A DNA stretch of 64,000 bases from Amphimedon queenslandica (Eukaryota; Porifera; Demospongiae; Haplosclerida; Niphatidae), in NCBI RefSeq assembly GCF_000090795.2, contig NW_003546250.1, positions 304,297 through 368,296 of the forward strand, written 5' to 3'. The number at the start of each line of letters is the position of its first letter. Positions within the stretch are counted from its first letter, which is position 1. The notes beneath the pieces were generated by a model. That model saw only the letters and a program-made list of their open reading frames with translations. It was not told where the DNA came from and did no database searches. The position numbers and the translations under genes were made by a program. Below, one piece after another: positions 1 through 13,083 of this stretch.

Positions 1-427
1 CGCGACCACACCCAAATTTTGGAGCACATGGCATGCTTTTTTAATTAACAAAATGGCTGCATGCAGCTAAGATGGCTCGATCCAGCAGCCACAGTACCAC
101 TTTTTCCTTACTTGAAGAATGATCTGATGGGACATGGACCTGCGCATAGACTGTTGGAGTAGATTGGTGTAAGAATTATCCTTGTAGCACCAACTGATAC
201 TGAGATACACACCGACAACTGGATTGACAGGACTTGATGATGAAGAAGATGATGATGATGATGATGAAGATGAAAAAAGGTGGCTGAACAAAACGGCCGG
301 TTCGCCGATTTTTGGCTTTTCTCTTAGACAGGGCCTAGAGCCACGCTATGGGTACCAATGGAGTCCTCTGGTCAAGATGAGGTCCTCTAAGAAGTCTGGT
401 AAGCATAGGAGCTCGTTTTCCCGGTTT

Positions 428-503
428 AGCAAGGCTGCAAAAGTCGTGGCAGCCATTTTGTTTGGGGGTGAATCCTACTTAGTAACGCTACCGCGTTACT
501 AAT
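428..503 (+). repeat. Palindrome-tipped repeat, left copy
   Basis: This 76-bp segment recurs in inverted orientation at 1145-1220 with one mismatch by eye. It ends in a perfect hairpin, TTAGTAACGC-TACC-GCGTTACTAA (479-502). Related-looking sequence may extend further left. It is probably one end of a non-autonomous DNA transposon; no transposase is visible. Confidence 0.7.
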
Positions 504-712
504 TATAATACAGGGACTTTGGCCCAATATTAAGCAACTTAAAATTTGTAAAGAATTTAATTTTTATCCGATTTAATCTAATTCTAATCTGAGGGCTAAT
601 AGTAGCGAACTATGAGACATGATGTGAATATGAATAGGCCAGACAGACAGTCAGACAGACATACCCACCACATACACACACCACTCAGACACACAAAGAG
701 ATCGCACCATTA

Positions 713-3286
<2,574 letters not shown>

Positions 3287-4356
3287 ATGGATGAGGATCA
3301 AGAGGAAACTCCAGCAGGAGATTCCTTTGACAAGACTGACGCCATTAGAGAGACACTGAGGAGCATAAGACAGACCCTCCAGTGTCCTATTTGGTGAGGA
3401 ACGGAGTGCGGGTAATTTGGCGGCAAAACTGGTTAATTAATTTTATTGTCACGCCTCTTTTTTCAACGCCCACGCACAGTTTAGAGCAGTTGAAGAATCC
3501 ATGCTTGACTCAATGCCTGCATCAATTCTGCAGGTAAAGCTGATTATAATTACACATTTTATATTATCAATATACATTAGAGAGTGTATTCAAACGGTCA
3601 TATCAACTACAACAGCTGCAAATAAGCCAAAATGTCCGCTGTGCAAGGAACAAATTTGCAAACGGTTAGTAAATAAGAATAATTAATGGGATAATGAAAA
3701 TCGTGTTATTTTTCTGTTATTTTTGTGAAGTGGTCTCACTGATAGCTCGAGAATGGAGGAAGTCATTTCAGCAATGAAAGACCTGGAAGCTGCACTGTTG
3801 ATAGACACTGGACTAACATGTAAAGAGAGAGGGAAAGAGAGAAGTAGATTACAATAGTTTATGAAGTTATTTGGTGCGTTTGTTATTCTTGGTAAGATTG
3901 CCAGACCGAGAAAAAAGCAGCCAAGATTCTCAGCCAGTTATTTCCACCATTATTAATTGGATTTATAAGTTTGCATGCTCACCTGTCCTGGGGCCATTCA
4001 ACCATGTCCTACTCCTGTTCAACTAATTTGTGATGATCTGCTTCGTGTATAATTGTTATCCTCCTAAATGAATCGGAAGCCAGATTTAAAAAAAATAATA
4101 TTATAATTTTTTAAAACTCCTGTTTACTATCCTCTTGTTTTTATACGTGGTTATGATAGGCCATAGACTATAGAATACGTAATTATGTTATTATAATTAT
4201 GTTATATATAATTATGAATTCTCTCTTGTTTTTATAGCTACTCCACCACCACCTGTTTCTCATTCCTCTCTACAAGCGGGCAACAGGGGAGGCGGTACCC
4301 CTGGGATTTTAATTCACTCTGTTTTACACCCAACACCTCAAAAACCAACAAGATAG
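3287..4356 (+). CDS. BRCA1-type RING finger protein, short form lacking BRCT
   Basis: Five exons (3287-3393, 3480-3533, 3581-3664, 3731-3819, 4238-4356) join in frame to 150 aa plus stop. Residues about 33-85 form a C3HC4 RING: CPICLEQLKNPCL, then CLHQFCRECI, then CPLCKEQICKRGL. The spacing and the following helix (RMEEVISAMKDLEAALLIDTGL) match the BRCA1 N-terminus, including the CPLCK...KR and LDTGL-like signatures, and the N-terminal helix fits the region that pairs with BARD1. Such RINGs act as E3 ubiquitin ligases. After the RING only about 40 Pro/Gly-rich residues follow before a stop. No coiled coil or BRCT repeat exists before the next gene starts at 4604. It may be a truncated BRCA1, a RING-only paralogue, or one isoform of a gene whose other exons I cannot see. 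Confidence 0.8.
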
Positions 4357-4603
4357 CAGCAAGACTGACCTAATAGACATAAAGATGAGAGAGAGGGAGG
4401 AGGGTTGTAGGAGTGCTTGTGTGTTTGTATGTGATTTTACAGATGAATGGCTTGCTATGTTAAAAATTAATTGCACCAATTTCTGCACTCACTACATAAA
4501 AGGGTGGCTCCTAAGGATGCCGCCGTGTATTATGAAAATAACTTTCTCTAAGTGAGGTTTTGGTGGGGGAAACACTCTCTCCTTTTTTTTACTGATACTG
4601 AAG

Positions 4604-6111
4604 ATGAGACTGGTCTTGTTATTGTATGTGGTTTTACTCGCTTGGGAAGTCGGTAAGGGAAAGATAATAAGTGTATGTGTGTGTTATATAGACGGCTAAT
4701 CCAATTACATTATATTAGTGTATTGTTGCTAAGGGACCGGCAGAGAGAGGGAACGAGAGAGAGAGAGCAAGAAAGAATGCCTATGTTTACCTTAGTCTAC
4801 GTGTCTCTTTTCTTCTATTCTTTCTTCTCTCCTGTCCTCGCAGAAAACCTGACGTGCACTTGCAATATTTGTGGTGACCATACAATTTGTGTTGTGGACT
4901 CTGTCAACAGTCACTGTTATGCCAAGACCTTCGTTAAAGGCAACGAGACAATAATAGGAAAGGGCTGCTACAGCGACACTGAAAGCACTATGTTTTGTAA
5001 CACCTCAAGCAGCAGCTGGGCCACTGAGTGTTGCTCCAATCATTTCTGTAACGCTCGCCTTCGACCAGAGCTGCCCATCACTAATAGCACTACAGAAGTA
5101 TCCATAAAACCAAATCTCACTGGACCTTTCCCTGGCCCTTTTCCTGGCCCTACCACTGAAGAGCCTACAGAAAGTAAGGAAGAGTGAGGAGAGAGAGAGA
5201 AAATGATGAATGACCATGTACTGTTGAAATACAATACCAATAAGACACAATGCACATATTTTGACTGTCTCTTTCTCTCTTACTAGATTTGCCTATCAAA
5301 TGTCTCAAATACAATTCAAGAAAGCCTTTAAGAGGCAATCGTGAATGCTTCACTGCCATTGGTAGCTGCTACCGACTTCAGAGACTGGACCCTGTTAATA
5401 AAACTGTGCTATATTGGAAGTATGGATGCATGGTCAACTGTAGCAATGAAACCCGAAGGAGGGCCATCTTAGAGTGCTGTAACACTTCATCATGTAATAA
5501 TGATACACAACATCTGCCTGAAGAACCACCAGCACCAATCACCAAAACACACATTCGAACCGCCTCTTCTACAGCAACGACAGCTGCATCTTCCACTGCA
5601 TCTAGTACAAGACACAATGTCGTATCAACTACTCTACTATCCCCAACCAGTACTGAACTATCTCATTCTCATTCTACTACATCAAGAACTAACATTCACA
5701 GTCCGACACCAATCATAACAAACAGTGGTAAGTTAGGCCTCAGACCTGCATCACTTGTGTACTATTATTGATTTATGTTGCATGTGCATCACATGACGTT
5801 ATTACATAAAATGTGAAAATGCTAATGTCACATTCCGTCTTTATCCCTTTCTAGGCGAAGTCATTACAATAGTAAAAGACTCAGAATCTGACTCTTTCTC
5901 CTTCATCCTTGTACCACTCTGTATTGTCTATCTCTTTGTGACGATACTTGTTGTTTCTCTCGTCGCTGTGATCTGCTACAAACAGAGACAGATAAGGAGA
6001 CTAGAGACTACAGTGAGGGTCATGAAAGTGACACAGAAACAATCTCACAGTGGCTCAATGAGCAATGAAAGAACTAACAGTACAAATAATGATGGTAGTA
6101 CATCAGTATGA
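4604..6111 (+). CDS. TGF-beta-receptor-like membrane protein with two LU domains and no kinase
   Basis: Exons 4604-4652, 4844-5173, 5287-5727 and 5855-6111 give 358 aa. After a signal peptide (MRLVLLLYVVLLAWEV) come two three-finger (LU/activin-receptor) domains. The first runs from LTCTCNICGDHT to ATECCSNHFCN, the second from CLKYNSRK to ILECCNTSSCN; both end in the family's CC-x4-CN box. A Ser/Thr-rich stalk of about 70 residues follows, then one transmembrane segment (FILVPLCIVYLFVTILVVSL) and a basic, Ser-rich tail of about 50 residues. The first domain resembles the type I receptor ectodomain (CFCHLC-like start). There is no GS box or kinase, so a BAMBI-like decoy or a co-receptor is the best inference. 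A second in-frame start at 4777 reads straight into exon 2 and gives a different signal peptide (MPMFTLVYVSLFFYSFFS). Confidence 0.82.
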
Positions 6112-6859
6112 CATAAACTTATTCATGTTAACAAAATGTACAGTACAGGCAATAATGACATCAATCAATCAATATACATGGTACCTAATCCATCTATTTT
6201 ATATTTATGACCAATCTATCACTTCCCTCACTTGCTTTCTCTCTCAGCTCTCTCCTCCTGTTTTTGTGTGTGTGTATGATACTTCTTATTTTGTGCTACA
6301 TTTTTAAACACTATTACTAACAATTGTTGTCCTTATAAATAAATTAATATCTTTTGAATCAAAAACTCCTCCACTGGTATGTATGTACATTGTATATTAT
6401 AATGGGCCTCCATTGATTACAAAGACAATTTACAAATGCTTCATCAAGTTGTTGCCAAAATACTTCAAATTGATCAATCAGTGATAGAGTAAACACTCAT
6501 TCATAAGGTGGGGAGGTTACCAGCTGTCACTACTACACCAGTGAAACCAATGAATGGTTGGGTGGCTCAAGAATGAATCAGGTTACATATCAAAATGTTT
6601 AATTTATAAGAAACTGTGTGTGTGTGTGTATGAAAAGCTTCTTTGATTATACACAACAGGAAGAATTGTGGTAGAACAATTCAGATTTGGGCTTTGTTCT
6701 ACAAATCAAGAGCACCCAAGCCCTTTCATCCTCTCTCTCTCACTAGACACTATAAACTCAGAAAATAAAATTAAGAGCCACTCCGCATGATCTTACATTA
6801 GCAATGTACATATACATGACTGTACACATGAGTATACAACAAATCAAAATGATGAGCTA
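6112..6859. other. Convergent intergenic region
   Basis: The 3' flanks of the LU-domain gene and of Rpn6 meet here. An AATAAA signal lies at 6338-6343, fitting the end of the + strand transcript. I see no further gene. Confidence 0.6.
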
Positions 6860-9115
6860 TCATTGGACGTGTTTGGCTTTCTGATACAGGGAGTCTACCA
6901 CTTTCCCTAACTGTCCAATGGTTCCAAGGGCTTTAGTGTAGGTCTGATCAACGTTGCTGTCTTCAAACACGACTAAAATACCTTTGCCCTGATCCAGTAT
7001 ACCTAGAATAGAAAAGACAAGTAAGTGTATAATCAATGTGTGAAAGAGAGAGAGGGAGGGAGGGGGAGAGGCAGGGGGGCACATGAATAATATTTGAAAG
7101 GCAATTCATCCAAATCATTGAGTAATTCAACTGCAATCAACATGTACCACATAGTCTGGATGCCAAACATAACTTTTCTTTACCTACACCTCACGAATAT
7201 AAAACCACACACACACACACACACACCGTGATAATTCAAAGTAAAAAAAAGAAAAACCAATTAATGGCTGAATGTAAATGGGCCAATAGACCACATTAAT
7301 GTACGGTATATATCAAAGATGAGATTCAGTGATGCATCTGATCACTGAATGAAAATATTATAACAAGGTGGTGTGATGTGATGTGATGTGTGTATGTACA
7401 TGTATCTGTGAAGAAACAAACCATCACTACCAGGAGATATGTGTGAACTACAGTATATGCTGGCAAAACCACAAATGATGACACAAGTAAAGAGAGAGAG
7501 GAGGGGAGAGAGAGAGGAAGGAAGATGTAAGAAAACAATTAGAGACTACAGCCTCTACAGTCAATAGTACTCCTGCTATATATACACAACATTATAATAA
7601 GATACACTATAAAGTAGATACAAGTACTGTGTAACAGTAGGTTGTATAGTAGGTACAGGTACAGACCACAATGAGGAGTTGTCACAGAGACTATCAGATG
7701 AAAGGCCCCACTCTCAACCTGTGGTTAGGGAACACCTTTGACCATAAATTACTACTACTACAGTGCGGGGAATGTTAATGCTAGCTCTACCATATACTTA
7801 TAATTGGCCGGCAATTACTATTTACTCGAGATTCGCTTCCTTAGTTATATCATTTGCCAATTTAAGTAACCAAAATAGTTCATTAGAATTTGAATTACCA
7901 TGAAGGGTCTTATCTAGAATCATCTGAGATAGTTTTTGCTCTATAGCATCCTAGAAAAAGAAGAGGGAGGGAGGGAGGGAGGGAGAGAGAGAGTGTGGTA
8001 TGGAGTTATAAAAATGAATTATCAAGGGATAATGAATACAGTAAACACAAACAACTCACCTGTGGAAGATTAATGAGCTTAGCAACATGATCCACCTGTC
8101 AAAGAAATAATGATACACTGTTACATTCAGATGGTTTTCATGACACTCTTTTAAAGCCGCCATAGTACACGTACATATACATATATTCTCATTCTTCTGT
8201 CTATCTCTCTATTATCAGGTACCACCTATCTCTCTCCCCCTCTCTCCCTCCCGCTCTCTCTCCCGTCCACTTCAATAGTTATCCTTTACAAGCAAACAAG
8301 ACTGTTCCTGATTAACCATCCATAAAACAGTCACCACTTTCTCACACACCAATTACTAAGACATCTCATACGCATGCATACACACACACACACACATATT
8401 AGTATACATGTACATGTACATGTACATGTACATGTACATCTGCGGTAGTCCCTATACCACATAAAACAAGTAAAACACTACATACTACACAATATAATAG
8501 CTCATGTTCCTTCCCTTTCTCTCCCTCTCTCTCTCCCTCTCCCACCTAATTCACTAAATAAGTCATGGCCAAGAGAACAACAATCCATTTATAAAATTGA
8601 CCTATTCATGTACCATAAAATAGATACAAACACAGCCTCTCCTTTGTTCCCATTGAAAAGATAACAATAACAAGAAATACCAACCCCATGACACCCATTC
8701 CTCCCCCCCCCCCCACTAAGATTGCCTCTCTCTCTTCTCCCTTTGACCCTCTACTGTACCTCTACACGTGAAAAAGGTTCAATGATTCTTAGTAGATTCT
8801 GCTCTAACAAAGTGTCGTACAGTGCACCCAGATGCGACTACACAAAAATAAAACAATTAATATACCATACGGTCAAAATAAGAGGACATGGGCTACAAAA
8901 CCACGTGTGTACCTTAACAATGGGGTCGCCTTCTATGTACTCATTGTGCTGCTTTAAAATCTAATTAGGATGTATGTAATTTGTAATTAAATGATAAAGA
9001 TTAAGTACACACGCACTGTCTTGAACTCTGCTATAGAGCGATTCTGACTGGCTTTGGCAATCTGCTGCATAGCAATGAGCTAAAAAAAGATTAATTACAT
9101 GTCAATTTATATATA

Positions 9116-9158
<43 letters not shown>

Positions 9159-11249
9159 CCTCTGGTCCTGTGTAACGTAGTGCTAGTTTACCAGTAACAA
9201 TAGATTGGACATCATCTGCCCTGGGATAAGAGAGAGGGGGGAGGGAGAGGATTTGATATAAAGTTAGTAAGGATGTCCTTCCTTACTGGTTGAGCATGAC
9301 CTTGCAGAGTAACATATACTTGAGAGCAATGACAGCTTGAGGATCATCAACTGAGTCATAATTCTGAGAGAGAGAGAGAGAAGATTTATAGAGTAAAATT
9401 ATAAAATCAAACACTAATAATAACAAATGATAAACATGCAGCAACACCTTAACCGCAACAAACAATCATCATTTAAGAAACACTAACATGGGACGCTACA
9501 TATGGAATACGCATGATCTTGTGAGCATAGCTTCATAATAATGAGGAATCATTAATTACGAAGGAATTAATTTACAATTAAATAAATAAAAAACAATAAA
9601 ATGGTTGAGTGAACAACAGATATCAGACTCCGTACACATGTACCAGTTCAACGTCAGAGGACATGCACAACCTTTGATGAGTAGTGGCTCTAATTGAGGT
9701 ACAATTCACTGCCACACCACAAGAAGAAGGGAAGGGTTACACCACCAGGGAAACTAACCTCAAAGGCTTCGTAGAAATAAGAGTAAGAGGTTTTGAAATC
9801 CTTCTCTTCAGCATGTATGATACCTGGTAGAAGAGAGAGGGAGGGAGGAGGAAGATTTGAAATATTAAATAAGATTCTATACTAATAACCTGATTGGAGA
9901 TCCAGTGATGCCTTTAAAAAGAGAGAAATAAACAAATACATAAAAATAATACACAACATGGCTGAATGTACCTGAAGTTTGGGTGGGCAGTAGATTCCAT
10001 TAGCTGTTGTCTTAGCAGAAGTGAGTGAAGCTCTATTAGTACATAAGACATGTATATGTAACAGATGAAATATATAAACATGGAAAAATCTCTCCTAATC
10101 ATTTTTGGGAAAATCTGGCCTCAGCTCAAACTTTCTATACAACATAAGTACATGTATATATAAAAATGCAGTAGTATAAGTATCAAATACTGTTAAATTC
10201 TTCTGATATTTAGTTACCTTGATTTGCTCACATTTCCCAGCTTCTGGTAAGCCTTGCTCTCCAACAGCTGCACCTACAAGTACATTATACGCCAACCCCT
10301 CCCTCCTTCCCTCTCTCTCTCGTACCTCAACCAGTAATGCTTTGTCATCAATCTTTTTGAGTTCTCTCAATAAAGTTGACGCTACAGGAATACTCATAAT
10401 AACAATATTATTAATATTATATTTAATATTATCTAAATTAATTTAATAATTATTACAACTAGTTATACTGACCAATCTTCAGAGCTTCATTGTAATCTTG
10501 TCTCTCAACATAAACTAATATTAACCTTGACTATTAATAGAAACTGAAAGTGAACAAGGTACCAACAGATACAACACAGAACTCTTGATACTTTATTAAT
10601 ACACACATACCTCTAATGCTTGACGCAAATAAACTCTGTTTTCAGCTTTAGCCCAACTAATGCAGTTCTCACATAATGGAATCTATCATGATACAGCACA
10701 ACAATGTGTAAAGGTCATTTTAATTAATGAGAGTTTAATTAATTAAAAATCAATAAAAGATGTGAACACATGGAAAAGCATGTACATGATCAATAATAAT
10801 AACAATAATAATAATAATAAATAATTACCTCTTTTCCTTTCCTGGCTATTGCTCTCATGTTGAGGAACTGATCAACCAACTCACGGATCAGTTTGGCGGC
10901 TTTTGCCTTAGAGAACATACCCACAGATCCTTTCATCTCCTCTATTAGGCTGTATAAGTCTATTAGCAGACACAAAGAGGTAAATATGGTGAAGAACAAT
11001 ACATATAATGGATTTACCGTCCGCCATTTCATGTTTAGCTTGAGTCTGACCAAGTTTTGTAATGGCGAGTTCCTTTACTTTTATTATTTCTTCACCTTTT
11101 GCAGGAGATTTTACTGAAGGAAAAAAGAAATAAATAAACTACCGATAGTTTGGGGGTACTGTGAATGTACTTATTGCGTTCAACAGATCAATGGCCTCGT
11201 TGATATTGTCTTTAAAAAGTAACTGCTCGACTCTCTCCAGATCCTCCAT
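6860..11249 (-). CDS. PSMD11: 26S proteasome lid subunit Rpn6/PSMD11
   Basis: Eighteen exons reconstruct exactly to 417 aa (human PSMD11 is 422): 11171-11249, 11018-11113, 10829-10959, 10611-10682, 10473-10530, 10326-10381, 10218-10273, 9972-10032, 9890-9911, 9759-9823, 9287-9363, 9160-9220, 9017-9079, 8913-8960, 8760-8837, 8060-8095, 7899-7950, 6860-7002. All junctions are GT-AG and in phase. Diagnostic stretches are [65 protein letters not shown] and the PCI-domain tail [12 protein letters not shown]...[11 protein letters not shown]. Rpn6 is a TPR-like solenoid plus PCI domain that clamps the lid to the core particle. One exon is only 22 nt (9890-9911). Near 8701 a C-run and at 9123-9150 a TG-run sit in introns. 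Confidence 0.97.
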
Positions 11250-11617
11250 TTTAAAAATATTTCCCTCCTTTGAAAAGGAGTTTATACGGTATACTGTTTA
11301 CGTCCCACGCATTTGAGCTCGCCCACGCAATCCAGCCCCACCCAAAGCCTGCAAAAGTTTGCTAAACGACACAGGATTGATTACACAAGTAATTATGAAA
11401 GGAAACACGTTCCAAACAGAGTTACAACCCTCTCTCTCTCTCTCTCTTTAAATGATAGTCATGGGTTTGAGTCCATGGGAGGGGAGGAGTGGTGGAGCAA
11501 ACACAGAACCATTAAAGACAATGTTGGCCTTTGTCTGATCAGGGGGAATGGGAACAAAATCAGTTGAGAGAGACCTTAAAAATTAAAATTAAAATAAAAA
11601 ATAGTGTAACTCTTTCC
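11250..11617. promoter_or_regulatory. Rpn6 upstream region
   Basis: About 370 bp lie between the Rpn6 start and the 3' end of the next minus-strand gene. Near Rpn6 are repeated CCCACGC/CCCACCC boxes (about 11306-11346), like those in other promoters of this window. No gene is seen. Confidence 0.4.
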
Positions 11618-11898
11618 TTACAAGCCCTCTTGAACAATCTTGCATCTTTCAGCGGTTGCAGGTGGAGCATGTGCAAAAGCTTGACGAGGAGAAAAGTGAC
11701 AGGACCTATCAGAAGAGGAGGGAGAGGAGTAGAGCCGAGAGGGAGAGAGAGGGACATCCTGGGGCGTCACGGAGAGGCCAAGAGTGGCCCGAGTGGAAGG
11801 AGAGTCCTGGACAGGTGCAATGTGACCATCAGGATGGGGAGACTGTTGAAAAGATAAAAGATTTGATTATCTTTTGTTACCAACAATAGCAGTGAATA

Positions 11899-11929
<31 letters not shown>

Positions 11930-12902
11930 TCCTTATACTGTATATATCTCTGGCATTCCTTCAAAGAATGACGAGACCTCTTGGTTAAGACCCTCAATAC
12001 TTCTGCGAGAATGTTGGTCTTCACTTTTATTAACATAGCCATGAAGCTAAAAGAGAGATAAGGAGAGAGGGAGGGGGGAGGGAGTGGTAATGTCATCTTC
12101 ATAGTTGTGAAGCCACAATTGGCCACAAAATTGTAGTATCCAGGAAGGGAAGGTTGAGAAGCGAGAGAGAAAGAGGAAGTGAGGGTTTCGCGAGCAGAAA
12201 AGACAAGATTTATATATACATACCTTCTTGATGGATTCCGCATTAGAGAGAGAGTTAGATCTTCTGTGATGGTGTTCAACGTCACAATCCATGTCGACCT
12301 GCGTTTCAAACTAAAAAGAGTGAGAGAGACACACGATAGGGATTATTCTGCTTAAAGAGTGATTTTCTAAAAATTCTACAACAACAGAACTTGTTATGAC
12401 AATGTCAATCATTGTTTATTAATTAGAGAAAGAGGGGGCTGGGGGGGCAGGGGAAATGGTGAACATATCACACCATTAGTACAAATAATACCTGATACTG
12501 TTGGGACGTAGTATCAAGCAGGGACGTCAGGGAATTTGCCCTCCTAGGGGGGGTCAGTACACTCATGGGAAGAAGAGGAGAGGAGGGAGGGGAGAGTGAG
12601 AGACCAGCCACCTCTTCAGTAAAGGAATCTAAAAAGAGAAAGAGAGAGAGAGTAGTATGAAGAATATAATGATAGAGAGGAGTACCTCTTTGAGCGGGTG
12701 AGTGATTCTGCGGTGGATCTGTCGCGTGGCTGTGCTTTTGAGTAGACCTGATTGGAACGGAGGAGGAGGCAGTGGTAGAGGAGGAGGAGGAGTAAGATGA
12801 AACTGGTGGTAGTGGTTGAGTTCCCTGCTGCTGCGACTGAAAGGATTCGTGCATGGCTCTCAGCGGGCGAGGATAGCGCGAGACTAGAGTAGGGGTGGAC
12901 AT
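11618..12902 (-). CDS. Unrecognised Ser/Pro-rich phospho-motif protein
   Basis: Five exons (12686-12902, 12492-12628, 12224-12310, 11939-12046, 11618-11842) join in frame to 257 aa. I do not recognise the family. The protein is mostly low-complexity Ser/Pro/Gln sequence and probably disordered. Two basic Ser motifs, RRANSLTSL and RRSNSLSNAE, look like AGC/CaM-kinase or 14-3-3 sites. The best-ordered part is exon 4, about 36 residues (LHGYVNKSEDQHSRR...LNQEVSSFFEGM), predicted helical by eye. The start MSTPTL is chosen because the upstream open stretch ends in a good acceptor (TTGCCTGCAG), so that sequence is more likely a 5' UTR intron than a signal peptide. It is head-to-head with the DEX1-like gene (181 bp apart). 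Confidence 0.65.
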
Positions 12903-13083
12903 ATCTGGCCTGCAGGCAACGGAGGGATAAAGGCTAGCGGCAAAAAGAAGATAAAATGGCAGCAAGAGTCACAATTCTATTCTACTCACAGTCTTGCAGT
13001 TAATTAATTTTGACCACACCCACTCATTGAGTGGGCCACACCTACTTTTGCCACTCCTATGAAAAGCATAAAAAATCAAAATC
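12903..13083. promoter_or_regulatory. Bidirectional promoter, Ser/Pro protein / DEX1-like
   Basis: A 181-bp spacer between divergent starts. It contains CCACACCC and GGCCACACC boxes and two short AT-rich tracts. It may also hold a 5' UTR exon of the minus-strand gene. Confidence 0.45.

Noticed and set aside
67-291. Minus-strand poly-Ser frame as the next ZAK exon
   Set aside because: The poly-Ser comes from a GAT/GAA-rich simple repeat. A short stretch (YTNLLQQ, SHQIIL) faintly recalls the kinase C-lobe but lacks the conserved Cys-Trp and Arg-Pro, so I did not add it.
12903-12965. Signal peptide (MLPFYLLFAASLYPS) for the Ser/Pro-rich protein
   Set aside because: A good 3' splice acceptor (TTGCCTGCAG) lies between this stretch and MSTPTL, and the protein looks intracellular; it is more likely 5' UTR intron.
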